NCBI RefSeq assembly: GCF_035969385.1
Contig: NZ_JAYKKJ010000006.1
Span: 1 to 64,000 of the forward strand
Direction of reading: 5' to 3'
From: SELP01 sp035969385
GTDB lineage: Bacteria; Pseudomonadota; Alphaproteobacteria; Rhodobacterales; Rhodobacteraceae
Length of the DNA: 64,000 nucleotides
The position numbers and the translations under genes were made by a program. A model generated the notes under the pieces. It ran no database searches and was not told the DNA's origin. It worked only from the letters and a program-made list of their open reading frames with translations. Below are positions 44,794 to 53,814 of the stretch, piece after piece. Every line of letters starts with the position of its first letter. The first letter of the stretch is position 1.

Positions 44794-46764
44794 TTGGCCG
44801 ACGCCACTGTCGGCGCGGGAGGCGGGCTTCAGTCCGTTCCGGCGCTTCTGCATCACAACGCCACCCGGCACGGGGACAAAGCCGCCTACCGGGAGAAGGA
44901 ATACGGGGTCTGGCAGAACTGGACCTGGGCCCAGACCGAGAAAGAGGTCGAGGCGCTGGCGCTTGGCCTGATCAACCTTGGCGTCAACAAGGGCGATTTC
45001 ATCGCGATCATCGGGCGCAACCGCCCCTACCTGTATTGGGCGATGGTCGCGGCGCAATCGGTGGGCGCGATCCCGGTGCCGCTGTATCAGGACGCGGTCG
45101 CGGAAGAGATGGCCTACGTTCTGGACCACTGCGGCGCGCGGTTTGTCGTGGCGGGCGATCAGGAACAGGTCGACAAGGTGCTGGAGATTCAGGACCGGCT
45201 GTCAAACCTTGAACACATGATCTACCTCGATCCACGGGGGATGCGGAAATACGACCACAGCCGGCTGCACGAATATTCCCACGTGCAGGAACAGGGGCAC
45301 GCAGCGCGGGACGAACTGACCCCCGAGTTGGAACGCCGCCGGTCGGCGCTCGGCTACGACGATACCTGCGTGATGCTCTACACCTCGGGGACGACAGGCA
45401 AGCCCAAGGGCGTGGTCCTGTCGAACCGCAACATCATCGAAACCGCCAAGGCGAGTTCGGAATTCGACCACCTGCGCGCGGGCGACGAGGTTCTGGCCTA
45501 TCTGCCGATGGCCTGGGTCGGTGATTTCATCTTTTCCATCGGTCAGGCCTATTGGACCGGGTTCTGCGTGAATTGCCCCGAAAGCGCGGAAACAATGATG
45601 ACCGACCTCAAGGAGATCGGGCCGACCTATTATTTCGCTCCGCCCCGGATTTTCGAAACCCAGCTGACCAGCGTCATGATCCGGATGGAGGACGCTGGCA
45701 AATTCAAACAATGGCTGTTCCGCCACTTCATGGCCCATGCCCGCAAGGTCGGCCCCGCCATTCTGGACGGCAAACCGGTGGGTATCTGGGACCGGATCAA
45801 ATACGCGCTGGGCGAGGTGGCCATCTACGGCCCGCTGAAGAACACGCTTGGCTTTGGCCGGGTGCGTGTCGGCTATACCGCGGGCGAGGCGATCGGGCCG
45901 GAGATTTTCGATTTCTACCGCTCGCTCGGGATCAACCTGAAACAGCTCTACGGCCAGACCGAAGCCTCGGTCTTCATCACCCAGCAACCCGATGGCGAGG
46001 TCCGGTCCGATACGGTCGGTGTGCCCTCGCCCGGCGTCGAAATCCGGATCGCCGAGAACGGAGAGGTCTTCTATCGCTCTGCCGGCACCTTCGTGGAATA
46101 CTACAAGAACCCAGAAAGCACCGCCGACACCAAGGACCCGGAAGGTTGGGTTGCGACGGGCGACGCCGGGTTCATCGAAGAAGGCAGCGGGCATCTGCGC
46201 ATCATCGACCGGGCCAAGGACGTGGGACAAATGGCCGACGGCCGGTTGTTCGCGCCCAAGTATGTTGAAAACAAGCTGAAATTCTTCCCCAATATCCTCG
46301 AGGCCGTGGTCTTCGGCGCGGGACGCGACACCTGCACCGCCTTCATCAACATCGACCTGACCGCCGTCGGCAACTGGGCCGAACGCAACAATATCGCCTA
46401 TGCGTCCTATCAGGAGCTGGCCGGTCACCCCCGCGTTCTGGAAACCATCCAGGCCCATGTGGAAGAGGTCAACGCCAGCGTGGCCGAAGACGACATGCTG
46501 TCGGGTTGCCAGATCCACCGCTTCCTTGTGCTGCACAAGGAACTGGACGCGGACGACGGCGAGTTGACCCGCACCCGCAAGGTGCGCCGCAAGATCATCG
46601 CCGAGAAATTCGATGACCTTGTGACCGCGCTCTATGACGGGTCGGACAGCATCTATACCGAAACCGAAGTGACCTATGAAGACGGGCGCAAGGGCAAGAT
46701 CCGGGCAACGCTGGAAATCCGCGATGCCAAGGTTGTGCCCACCGCCGGAAAGGCCGCCGCATGA
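44794..46764 (+). CDS. Long-chain-type acyl-CoA synthetase (AMP-binding)
   Basis: Protein of 656 residues that activates a carboxylic acid to its CoA thioester through an adenylate. Motifs: P-loop LYTSGTTGKPKG (~195), YGQTEAS, WVATGDAGFI (A8 region) and DRAKD hinge; the C-terminal catalytic Lys region is TRTRKVRRK. The start is a TTG at 44794, supported by GGGAGG 8 bases upstream; the next in-frame ATG is far inside. First gene of the operon with the liv-type importer, so it probably activates the imported acid. Confidence 0.9.
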   Translation: MADATVGAGGGLQSVPALLHHNATRHGDKAAYREKEYGVWQNWTWAQTEKEVEALALGLINLGVNKGDFIAIIGRNRPYLYWAMVAAQSVGAIPVPLYQDAVAEEMAYVLDHCGARFVVAGDQEQVDKVLEIQDRLSNLEHMIYLDPRGMRKYDHSRLHEYSHVQEQGHAARDELTPELERRRSALGYDDTCVMLYTSGTTGKPKGVVLSNRNIIETAKASSEFDHLRAGDEVLAYLPMAWVGDFIFSIGQAYWTGFCVNCPESAETMMTDLKEIGPTYYFAPPRIFETQLTSVMIRMEDAGKFKQWLFRHFMAHARKVGPAILDGKPVGIWDRIKYALGEVAIYGPLKNTLGFGRVRVGYTAGEAIGPEIFDFYRSLGINLKQLYGQTEASVFITQQPDGEVRSDTVGVPSPGVEIRIAENGEVFYRSAGTFVEYYKNPESTADTKDPEGWVATGDAGFIEEGSGHLRIIDRAKDVGQMADGRLFAPKYVENKLKFFPNILEAVVFGAGRDTCTAFINIDLTAVGNWAERNNIAYASYQELAGHPRVLETIQAHVEEVNASVAEDDMLSGCQIHRFLVLHKELDADDGELTRTRKVRRKIIAEKFDDLVTALYDGSDSIYTETEVTYEDGRKGKIRATLEIRDAKVVPTAGKAAA

Positions 46765-47229
46765 GCGCCGTGCGAGAAGTCCGGGCCGCGCCCGACCTGG
46801 GGGGCGCTTTGGGTGCGAGCCGCTACGCGACCGCTCTAAAGCATTCCCGCCATATGAGCTGCACAGGACATCGCCAACGCGCCCTCCGGGGGGAGGTCGG
46901 GCGCGGCCCGGACTTCGCCGGGCAGTGCAAGCCAAAACTAGCTTTCGTCAATTGCGAAGACAAACCTCAAAGAGCGTTCGAATCTCGGCAACGCCTTCAA
47001 GACTTCTTTTTTCCGAAACTCCGGGTTTCTCGCCAACACAAGTCGAACAGCTCCGTCTACGGAACCTACATCGGCATAAGCGTCTTCAAGCTGAGTGATT
47101 ATTTTGCCGTACTTCTTCATAGGAATCCTCCATCCGGGTTGGAGGCACCAGCGTCGGGCAGCCCTGAAATCCGTCACATGCACAGACATCTCCGCTTGCG
47201 CTTTGCTACCAAACTGGGAGTGAATAACC
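46765..47229. other. 465-bp gap inside the liv operon
   Basis: Separates the acyl-CoA ligase from livG. Base composition falls clearly in 46930-47220. It contains the minus-strand small gene at 46938-47120; the rest shows no plus-strand gene I can support. A 158-codon plus frame crosses the region but lacks a ribosome site and runs into livG. Confidence 0.55.
46938..47120 (-). CDS. Small 60-residue protein, opposite to the liv operon
   Basis: Helical charged protein of 60 residues (KKYGKIITQLEDAYADVG, AVRLVLARNPEFRKKEVLKAL). An excellent ribosome site, GGAGG, lies 6 bases before the ATG. It is read against the surrounding operon and has lower GC than its neighbours, which suggests recent insertion. 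Function not recognised. Confidence 0.6.
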   Translation of the reverse strand: MKKYGKIITQLEDAYADVGSVDGAVRLVLARNPEFRKKEVLKALPRFERSLRFVFAIDES

Positions 47230-48042
47230 GTGCTTGATCAACAAGTTACTACCACCGCCGACGGCCGCACCATTGGTCCCGTGGTGATGGAGATGAAGAA
47301 CATCACCCTGCGGTTCGGTGGGGTGGCGGCGATCACCGATATTTCTTTCGACATCCGCGAGGGCGAAATACGCGCCATCATCGGCCCGAACGGGGCCGGG
47401 AAATCCTCAATGCTGAACGTCATCTCGGGTTTTTACATCCCGCAGGAAGGCGAGGTCTGGTACAAGGGCGCCCCGCGCCCGCCAATGAAACCCTACGAGG
47501 TCGCCCGCCAGGGCATCGCCCGCACCTTCCAGAACATCGCCCTGTTCGAAGGGATGACGGTTCTGGACAACGTGATGACCGGGCGCCTGACCCATATGCA
47601 CACGCCCATGTGGCGGCAGGCGATCTGGAAAGGCCGGGCCGAGCAAGAGGAGATCGCCAACCGCGAGGTTTGCGAGAAGGTCATCGACTTCCTTGAAATC
47701 CAGCACATCCGCAAAACCCCCGTGGCCCGCCTGCCCTACGGGCTGAAGAAACGGGTCGAACTGGCCCGCGCGCTTGCGGCTGAACCGTCGCTTCTGCTGC
47801 TGGACGAACCGATGGCGGGGATGAACGTCGAAGAGAAAGAGGACATGAGCCGCTTCATCCTCGACGTGAATGATGAATTCGGCACCACCATCGCCCTGAT
47901 TGAACATGACATGGGCGTGGTCATGGACCTGTCCGACCGGGTGGTCGTGATGGACTATGGCAAGAAGATCGGGGACGGCACCCCGGACGAGGTGCGCAAC
48001 AATCAGGACGTGATCGACGCCTATCTCGGCGTGGAGCATTAA
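47230..48042 (+). CDS. livG: Branched-chain-type ABC importer ATPase (LivG)
   Basis: ABC ATPase of 270 residues: Walker A GPNGAGKSS, LivG-specific ARTFQNIALFEGMTVLDNVM, signature region LPYGLKKRVELARAL, Walker B LLLLDEPMAGMN, switch IEHDMGVV. Starts with GTG at 47230 after GGGAG. Belongs to the HAAT family, which imports amino acids but also aromatic and other acids or amides. Confidence 0.92.
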   Translation: MLDQQVTTTADGRTIGPVVMEMKNITLRFGGVAAITDISFDIREGEIRAIIGPNGAGKSSMLNVISGFYIPQEGEVWYKGAPRPPMKPYEVARQGIARTFQNIALFEGMTVLDNVMTGRLTHMHTPMWRQAIWKGRAEQEEIANREVCEKVIDFLEIQHIRKTPVARLPYGLKKRVELARALAAEPSLLLLDEPMAGMNVEEKEDMSRFILDVNDEFGTTIALIEHDMGVVMDLSDRVVVMDYGKKIGDGTPDEVRNNQDVIDAYLGVEH

Positions 48043-48052
48043 GGGGACGGAT

Positions 48053-49012
48053 ATGGAGCTACTGCATAAAATCTTCATCGCACCGTTTCAGGACATGGCC
48101 GCCGCGCCGGACTTCCTGATGCAGGTGCTGTGGGAGGGGCTGGTCTCTGGCGTCCTTTATGCGCTGATCGCGCTGGGCTTCGTCCTGATCTTCCGGTCGT
48201 CCCGCATCTTCAACTTTGCCCAGGGGATCATGGTGGTCTTCGCGGCCCTGACGCTGGTTGGTTTTCACGCCATGGGCATCCCGGCCTATGTCTCGGTCGC
48301 GCTAACGCTGGTGGTGATGTTCGGCCTTGCGGTCGGGATCGAACGGGTGGTTCTGCGCCCGCTGGTGGGCCAGCCGGATATCATCCTGTTCATGGCGACG
48401 ATCGGGATCACCCTGTTCCTGATCGGGTCGGGCGAGCTGATCTTCGGCGGCGAAAACAAGCGGATGATCACCGAAGAACTAGGCATTCCCACCGGGGCCT
48501 TCGAATTCAACCCCTTTAACGGGCTGCTGCTTCTGGAACAGAAGGACGTGACCGCCGTGATCGGGGCCGTGGCGCTGGTGATCGGGCTGTTGTTGTTCCT
48601 GAACAAGACCCGCATGGGCCGCGCCATCCGCGCGCTGGGCGATGACAGTCAGGCGGCGCTTTCGGTCGGTATCTCGCAGCGCACCGTCTGGGTCATGGTC
48701 TGGTTCATCGCCGGGGTGATCGCGCTGGTCACCGGCATCGTCTGGGGGGCCCGCGCAGGTGTGTCCTTCGCGCTTGAGGTTATCGCCTACAAGGCGCTGC
48801 CGGTGCTGATGCTGGGCGGTCTGGAATCGATCACCGGGGCCATCGTTGGCGGGCTGATGATCGGGATGATGGAAAAGCTGTTCGAGATTTACTGGGGTCA
48901 GCCGCTTTTGGGTGGTGGCACGGAAAGCTGGTTCGCCTTTGTCCTCGCCCTTCTGGTGCTGCTGTTCCGGCCTCAGGGCCTGTTCGGCGAAAAGATCATC
49001 GAGCGGGTGTAA
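48053..49012 (+). CDS. livH: Branched-chain-type ABC permease (LivH)
   Basis: Permease of 319 residues with about eight hydrophobic helices; VLWEGLVSGVLYALIALGFVLIFRSSRIFNFAQG and the late MLGGLESITGAIVGG are LivH marks. It starts 10 bases after livG. Confidence 0.92.
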   Translation: MELLHKIFIAPFQDMAAAPDFLMQVLWEGLVSGVLYALIALGFVLIFRSSRIFNFAQGIMVVFAALTLVGFHAMGIPAYVSVALTLVVMFGLAVGIERVVLRPLVGQPDIILFMATIGITLFLIGSGELIFGGENKRMITEELGIPTGAFEFNPFNGLLLLEQKDVTAVIGAVALVIGLLLFLNKTRMGRAIRALGDDSQAALSVGISQRTVWVMVWFIAGVIALVTGIVWGARAGVSFALEVIAYKALPVLMLGGLESITGAIVGGLMIGMMEKLFEIYWGQPLLGGGTESWFAFVLALLVLLFRPQGLFGEKIIERV

Positions 49013-49016
49013 GGAC

Positions 49017-49268
49017 ATGGCAAAGCTGATCGCAGTCCTTAACGTGGTGGCTTGGTCCGGGTTCTGGGCCTTCGGCTACCTTGCCTTCACCGCCGATCCG
49101 TCGGCGCCGGGCACGATGGTCACCGCCGCCGTGCTGGCCTTTGTCGGCGCCGCATTGGGCATCTGGGCTTACTTCTGGCTGATCCGCCATTCCGAGGCGA
49201 CGGGATACGCCCGTCCCTCGAACCGGGTTCTGCCCGAACACCTGCGCGAAAATGGGGGAGACGCCTGA
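49017..49268 (+). CDS. Small two-TM protein between livH and livM
   Basis: Hypothetical protein of 83 residues with two hydrophobic helices (about 4-24 and 33-55) and a polar tail. Starts 4 bases after livH and its TGA overlaps the livM ATG (TGATG), so it is translated with the importer. May be an accessory subunit; not part of the standard liv set. Confidence 0.7.
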   Translation: MAKLIAVLNVVAWSGFWAFGYLAFTADPSAPGTMVTAAVLAFVGAALGIWAYFWLIRHSEATGYARPSNRVLPEHLRENGGDA

Positions 49269-50344
49269 TGCTGTACCGCACGTCCGGCCAGTTCAAGACC
49301 ACCTACAAGGCCGATCAGGCGCTGTTCCCGGTCCGTCAGGATGCGATCCTTCTGGGGTTCATCCTGATCCTTGCCTGGGCGGTCTTTCCGCTCATGGCCT
49401 CCGAATTCACCTTTCAGGCCCTGCTGATCCCGGTGCTGGTCTATGCGCTGGCGGCAATGGGGCTGAACATCCTGACCGGTTATGCCGGGCAACTTAGCCT
49501 TGGGACAGCGGCCTTCATGGGAGTAGGCGCCTATGCCTGCTACAAGCTGATCACGATCTTTCCGGGGATGAACATCATCGTCGCGATCCTTCTGTCCGGG
49601 GTCTTCTCGGCCGGGGTCGGGGTGCTGTTCGGCCTGCCCTCGCTGCGGATCAAGGGGTTCTATCTGGCCATTGCCACGCTGGCGGCGCAATTCTTCCTTG
49701 TCTGGACGTTCGAGGAATGGGCTTGGCTTTACAACTACAACGCCTCGGGCGCGATCCAGGTGCCGAACGTGGAAATGTTCGGGACGATGGTGGCCGGTCC
49801 GCTGGCAACCTCGACCACGCAATATTACCTTGTGCTGGCGATCGTGACGGTGATGACCATCGTCTGCATCAACCTGACCCGCGGCACCCAAGGCCGGACA
49901 TGGAAAGCCACGCGTGACATGGACATTGCGGCGGAACTGATCGGGATCAACCTGCTGAAGTCCAAGCTGACCGCCTTTGCCGTATCGTCCTATATCGTGG
50001 GGGTGGCGGGGGCGCTGTTCGTCTTCATGTGGCGCGGCGCGGCAGAGCCGAACCTGTTTTCGATCTCGCTGTCGTTCCGCATCCTGTTTATCGCCATTAT
50101 CGGCGGGCTGGGATCGATCCTTGGCAACTACCTTGGCGCGATCCTGATCGTGGCCCTGCCGGTGGTGCTCAACACCCTGCCCCATACGCTGGGGATCGAG
50201 ATCTCCTCGGCCACGGTCGAGCATCTGAATATCATGATCGTGGGGGCGCTGATCGTGTTCTTCCTGATCATCGAACCGCACGGTCTGGCCCGCCTTTGGG
50301 CGCTGATCCGCGAGAAACTCATCATCTGGCCGTTCCCGCATTAG
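49268..50344 (+). CDS. livM: Branched-chain-type ABC permease (LivM)
   Basis: Permease of 358 residues; LVYALAAMGLNILTGYAGQLSLGTAAFMGVGAYA and the closing RILFIAIIGGLGSILGNYLGA are LivM signatures, with about nine hydrophobic helices. Start fixed by TGATG overlap with the small gene. Confidence 0.92.
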   Translation: MLYRTSGQFKTTYKADQALFPVRQDAILLGFILILAWAVFPLMASEFTFQALLIPVLVYALAAMGLNILTGYAGQLSLGTAAFMGVGAYACYKLITIFPGMNIIVAILLSGVFSAGVGVLFGLPSLRIKGFYLAIATLAAQFFLVWTFEEWAWLYNYNASGAIQVPNVEMFGTMVAGPLATSTTQYYLVLAIVTVMTIVCINLTRGTQGRTWKATRDMDIAAELIGINLLKSKLTAFAVSSYIVGVAGALFVFMWRGAAEPNLFSISLSFRILFIAIIGGLGSILGNYLGAILIVALPVVLNTLPHTLGIEISSATVEHLNIMIVGALIVFFLIIEPHGLARLWALIREKLIIWPFPH

Positions 50345-50412
50345 GCGGGGGCGACCCACCAAGAAGACCAAGAAACAAACGACAACGTCAGATAATCCAT
50401 GGGAGGAAACCA

Positions 50413-51711
50413 ATGAAGACGTTTGCGAAATGGACCGCCGCCGCGGCGGTCGCGCTGGGCACCGCCTCTGCCGTCTATGCCGAAGGCCACGGCGCCAGCA
50501 TGAATGTCCCCAACCTCAGCTACCGGACCGGTCCCTTTGCCGCCACCGGCATCCCGATCATGAACGGTCAGGCCGATTACTTTGCCATGCTGAACGCCCG
50601 TGACGGCGGCATCGGCGGCGCGATGATCGACTACGAGGAATGCGAAACCGGCTACAGCACCGAAAAAGGTGTGGAATGCTACGAAGCGACCAAGGCCGAC
50701 GCCATCGTGACACAGCCGTGGTCGACCGGGATCACCCTTCAGGTTCTGCCCAAGACCAACGTCGATGAAATGCCGCTTCTGGCCCCCGGCTACGGCTTCT
50801 CGCCCATGGCGGACGGCGAGGTGTTCCAATGGGCGTTCAACATGCCCGGGTCCTACTGGGATGCGGCCTCGATGATCCTTCAGGAAATTTCCGGCGGCGA
50901 CCTGTCGTCCTTGTCGGGTCAGAAGATCGTCCTGCTGCACCTTGACCACCCCTATGGCAAGGAACCCATCCCCTTCTACGAGGCGATGGCCGCTGAACAC
51001 GGGTTCGAATTCCTGCCGATCCCGGTTGGCCTATCGGAGATGCAGAACCAGTCGGCCCAGTGGCTTCAGATCCGCCGCGAACGTCCCGACTATGTGATCA
51101 TGTGGGGCTGGGGCGCGATGAACGCGGGTGCCCTGACCGAGGCGATCAAGACCCGCTATCCCATGGATCAGTTCATCGGCGTCTGGTGGTCCGGCCACAA
51201 TGGCGACCTTGAGGCACTGGGTGAAGACGCCGCCGGCTACCGCGCGATTTCCTACAACGCGCCGAACCCGGACGCGCCCGTTCTGGCCGCGATCCGTGAA
51301 CACGTTTCCGATAGCCAGGCCGGCGAAGGCGAAATGGACTGGGTGTTCTACCAGCGCGGTCTGGTGATCTCGATGCTTCTGGCCGAAGGGATCACCGCGG
51401 CGCAGGCGGAATACGACACTGCCGTCGTCAGCCCGCAACAGCTGCGCTGGGGGCTTGAGAACATCAACCTGACGCAGGAGCGGATCGACGAACTGGGTTT
51501 CACCGGCATGATCGCCCCGTTCAGCACCTCCTGTGCCGATCACACCGGCCATTCGGGCGGCTGGATGATCCGCTGGGATGGGTCCACCTTCCAGGTCGAC
51601 AGCGATCACCTGATGGCGGATCAGTCGGCCATCGCCCCGCTGGTCGAGGCTGCGGCTGCGGAATACGCCGAAGCCAACGCGCCCTGGCCGACCCAGGAAT
51701 GCGACGGCTAA
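50413..51711 (+). CDS. Branched-chain-type ABC substrate-binding protein
   Basis: Periplasmic binding protein of 432 residues with a signal peptide (KTFAKWTAAAAVALGTASAVYA). The type I periplasmic-binding fold is seen in LSYRTGPFAATGIPIMNGQADYF, YEECETGYSTEKGVECYE and KIVLLHLDHPYGKEPIPFYE. GGGAGG precedes the ATG by 7 bases. It is longer than LivK-type amino-acid binders and fits the group next to AMP-ligase genes in other Proteobacteria; ligand unknown. Confidence 0.9.
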   Translation: MKTFAKWTAAAAVALGTASAVYAEGHGASMNVPNLSYRTGPFAATGIPIMNGQADYFAMLNARDGGIGGAMIDYEECETGYSTEKGVECYEATKADAIVTQPWSTGITLQVLPKTNVDEMPLLAPGYGFSPMADGEVFQWAFNMPGSYWDAASMILQEISGGDLSSLSGQKIVLLHLDHPYGKEPIPFYEAMAAEHGFEFLPIPVGLSEMQNQSAQWLQIRRERPDYVIMWGWGAMNAGALTEAIKTRYPMDQFIGVWWSGHNGDLEALGEDAAGYRAISYNAPNPDAPVLAAIREHVSDSQAGEGEMDWVFYQRGLVISMLLAEGITAAQAEYDTAVVSPQQLRWGLENINLTQERIDELGFTGMIAPFSTSCADHTGHSGGWMIRWDGSTFQVDSDHLMADQSAIAPLVEAAAAEYAEANAPWPTQECDG

Positions 51712-51787
51712 GCGCCTGACGCGACAGGTGTCCGGGCTGCCACTTGCGGCCCGGACACACCCCACCCCATTCAGACGGACCCGACCC

Positions 51788-52618
51788 ATGCTTGACGCAA
51801 GCCCAGAGACACGGACCGAGACCCTTCTTGAGGTCAACAACATCGAGGTGATCTACAACCACGTCATCCTTGTGCTGAAGGGCGTGTCGCTTTCGGTGCC
51901 CAAGGGCGGGATCACCGCGCTGCTGGGCGGCAACGGGGCGGGCAAGACGACGACCCTCAAGGCCATTTCCAACCTGCTTCACTCCGAACGCGGCGAGGTG
52001 ACGAAAGGGTCGGTCCTTTACAAGGGCGAGCGGGTGCAGGATCTGGACCCGGCGACCCTTGTCAAACGCGGCGTCATTCAGGTGATGGAAGGCCGCCATT
52101 GCTTTGGCCACCTCACCGTCGAAGAAAACCTGCTGACCGGCGCCTATACCCGGCGGGACGGCGCGGGCGCAGTCGCCGCTGACCTTGAAATGGTCTATTC
52201 CTATTTCCCCCGGCTGCGCGAACGGCGCAAATCGCTGGCGGGCTATACCTCTGGCGGGGAACAGCAAATGTGCGCCATCGGCCGCGCGCTCATGTCCCGG
52301 CCCGAGATGATCCTGCTGGACGAACCCTCGATGGGTCTTGCGCCTCAGTTGGTTGAGCAGATCTTCGAGATCGTGAAATCCCTGAACGAGAACGAAGGGC
52401 TGACATTCCTTCTGGCCGAACAGAACACCAATGTCGCGCTGCGCTATGCCCATACCGGATATATTCTGGAAAGCGGGCGGGTGGTGATGGACGGCCCCGC
52501 CGCCGACCTGCGCGAAAACCCCGACGTGAAAGAGTTTTACCTCGGCATGTCCGACGAAGGCCGCAAGTCCTTCCGCGACGTGCGCAGCTATCGCCGCCGC
52601 AAGCGTTGGCTGAGCTGA
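51788..52618 (+). CDS. livF: Branched-chain-type ABC importer ATPase (LivF)
   Basis: ABC ATPase of 276 residues: Walker A GGNGAGKTT (Gly in place of the usual Pro), VMEGRHCFGHLTVEENLLTGAY, signature YTSGGEQQMCAIGRALM, Walker B MILLDEPSMGLAP, switch LAEQNTN. The C-terminal ~25 residues are basic. Its stop overlaps the next gene as TGATG. Confidence 0.92.
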   Translation: MLDASPETRTETLLEVNNIEVIYNHVILVLKGVSLSVPKGGITALLGGNGAGKTTTLKAISNLLHSERGEVTKGSVLYKGERVQDLDPATLVKRGVIQVMEGRHCFGHLTVEENLLTGAYTRRDGAGAVAADLEMVYSYFPRLRERRKSLAGYTSGGEQQMCAIGRALMSRPEMILLDEPSMGLAPQLVEQIFEIVKSLNENEGLTFLLAEQNTNVALRYAHTGYILESGRVVMDGPAADLRENPDVKEFYLGMSDEGRKSFRDVRSYRRRKRWLS

Positions 52619-53802
52619 TGAAGGATAGTGCCGTGACCTATTTCGATGCCCTTGAAACCCGCAGTGCCGACGAACGCGAAGCCGCGCATCTGGCGCAACT
52701 GAACGGCCTTCTGGCCGAACAGGGGATGGACCCGCTCGCCGCGCTGGCCGATCTGTCTGCCCTGCCTGTCCTGCGCAAGGCCGACCTGTCGGCCCGGCAG
52801 AAGGCGCAGCCGCCCTTTGGCGGGCTGTTGGTACGCAACGCCGCCCATGTGTTTCAATCCCCCGGCCCGATCTATGAACCGGGCGGGGTCAGCCACGACT
52901 GGTGGCGGATGGGCCGGTTCCTGCATGCAGCGGGCGTCGGCGCCGGCGACATCGTGCAGAACTGCTTCGGCTACCACCTAACACCCGCGGGCATGATCTT
53001 TGAAAACGGCGCGCGGGCCGTGGGGGCCGCGGTGCTGCCCGCCGGGACGGGACAGACCGAATTGCAGGTCCGCGCCGCTGGCGACATCGGGACCACCGCC
53101 TATGCGGGCACGCCGGACTACCTCAAGGTCATCCTCGACAAGGCCGACGAGATGGGCGAGCGGCTGAAGATCAGCCGCGCCGTGGTCGGTGGCGGTGCGC
53201 TGTTCCCGTCGCTTCGGGCGGAATACGCGGACCGGGGCATCGCTTGTCTGCAATGCTATGCCACTGCCGACCTTGGCAATGTCGCCTATGAAAGCCCGGC
53301 AATGGAAGGGATGATCCTTGACGAAGGGGTGATCGTGGAAATCGTCACCCCCGGCACCGGCGATCCCGTCGCCCCCGGCGAGGTGGGCGAGGTCGTGGTA
53401 ACGACGCTGAACCCCGATTACCCGCTTGTGCGCTTTGCCACCGGCGACCTGTCCGCGATCCTGCCGGGGCAATCGCCCTGTGGCCGCACCAACGCCCGGA
53501 TCAAGGGCTGGATGGGCCGGGCCGACCAGACCACCAAGATTAAGGGGATGTTCGTGCGCCCCGAACAGGTCGCCGCCCTAGTGGCCAAACACGACAGCAT
53601 CGACCGCGCCCGCGTTGTGGCCGGACGCTCGGGCGAACAGGATACGATGACGGTCCAGATCGAAACCACCGCGACCGATCCCGCGGCTTTTGCCGCCTCT
53701 GTCGCCGAGGTGCTGAAACTGAAAGGCGAGATCGAATTGGTTGCGCCCGGCACCCTGCCCCGCGATGGTCTGGTGATCGAAGACCGGCGCACATACGACT
53801 GA
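52618..53802 (+). CDS. Phenylacetate-CoA-ligase-like protein, P-loop lost
   Basis: Protein of 394 residues with the PaaK-type adenylation fold: short N-terminal domain, GDIVQNCFGYHLTPAGMIFENGARAVGAAVLPAG, CYATADLGNVAYES, then LVRFATGDLSAI and GRADQTTKIKGMFVRPEQV hinge and C-terminal domain. The usual nucleotide-binding SSGTTG loop is replaced by QSPGPIYEPGG, so ATP use is uncertain. Translationally coupled to livF. It may have another ligase role or bind CoA esters. Confidence 0.8.
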   Translation: MKDSAVTYFDALETRSADEREAAHLAQLNGLLAEQGMDPLAALADLSALPVLRKADLSARQKAQPPFGGLLVRNAAHVFQSPGPIYEPGGVSHDWWRMGRFLHAAGVGAGDIVQNCFGYHLTPAGMIFENGARAVGAAVLPAGTGQTELQVRAAGDIGTTAYAGTPDYLKVILDKADEMGERLKISRAVVGGGALFPSLRAEYADRGIACLQCYATADLGNVAYESPAMEGMILDEGVIVEIVTPGTGDPVAPGEVGEVVVTTLNPDYPLVRFATGDLSAILPGQSPCGRTNARIKGWMGRADQTTKIKGMFVRPEQVAALVAKHDSIDRARVVAGRSGEQDTMTVQIETTATDPAAFAASVAEVLKLKGEIELVAPGTLPRDGLVIEDRRTYD

Positions 53803-53814
53803 CAGGAGCCGACG

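Noticed and set aside
45202..46935. 577-codon minus-strand frame opposite the acyl-CoA ligase
   Set aside because: Shadow of a clear AMP-binding enzyme; composition is that of a complementary frame.
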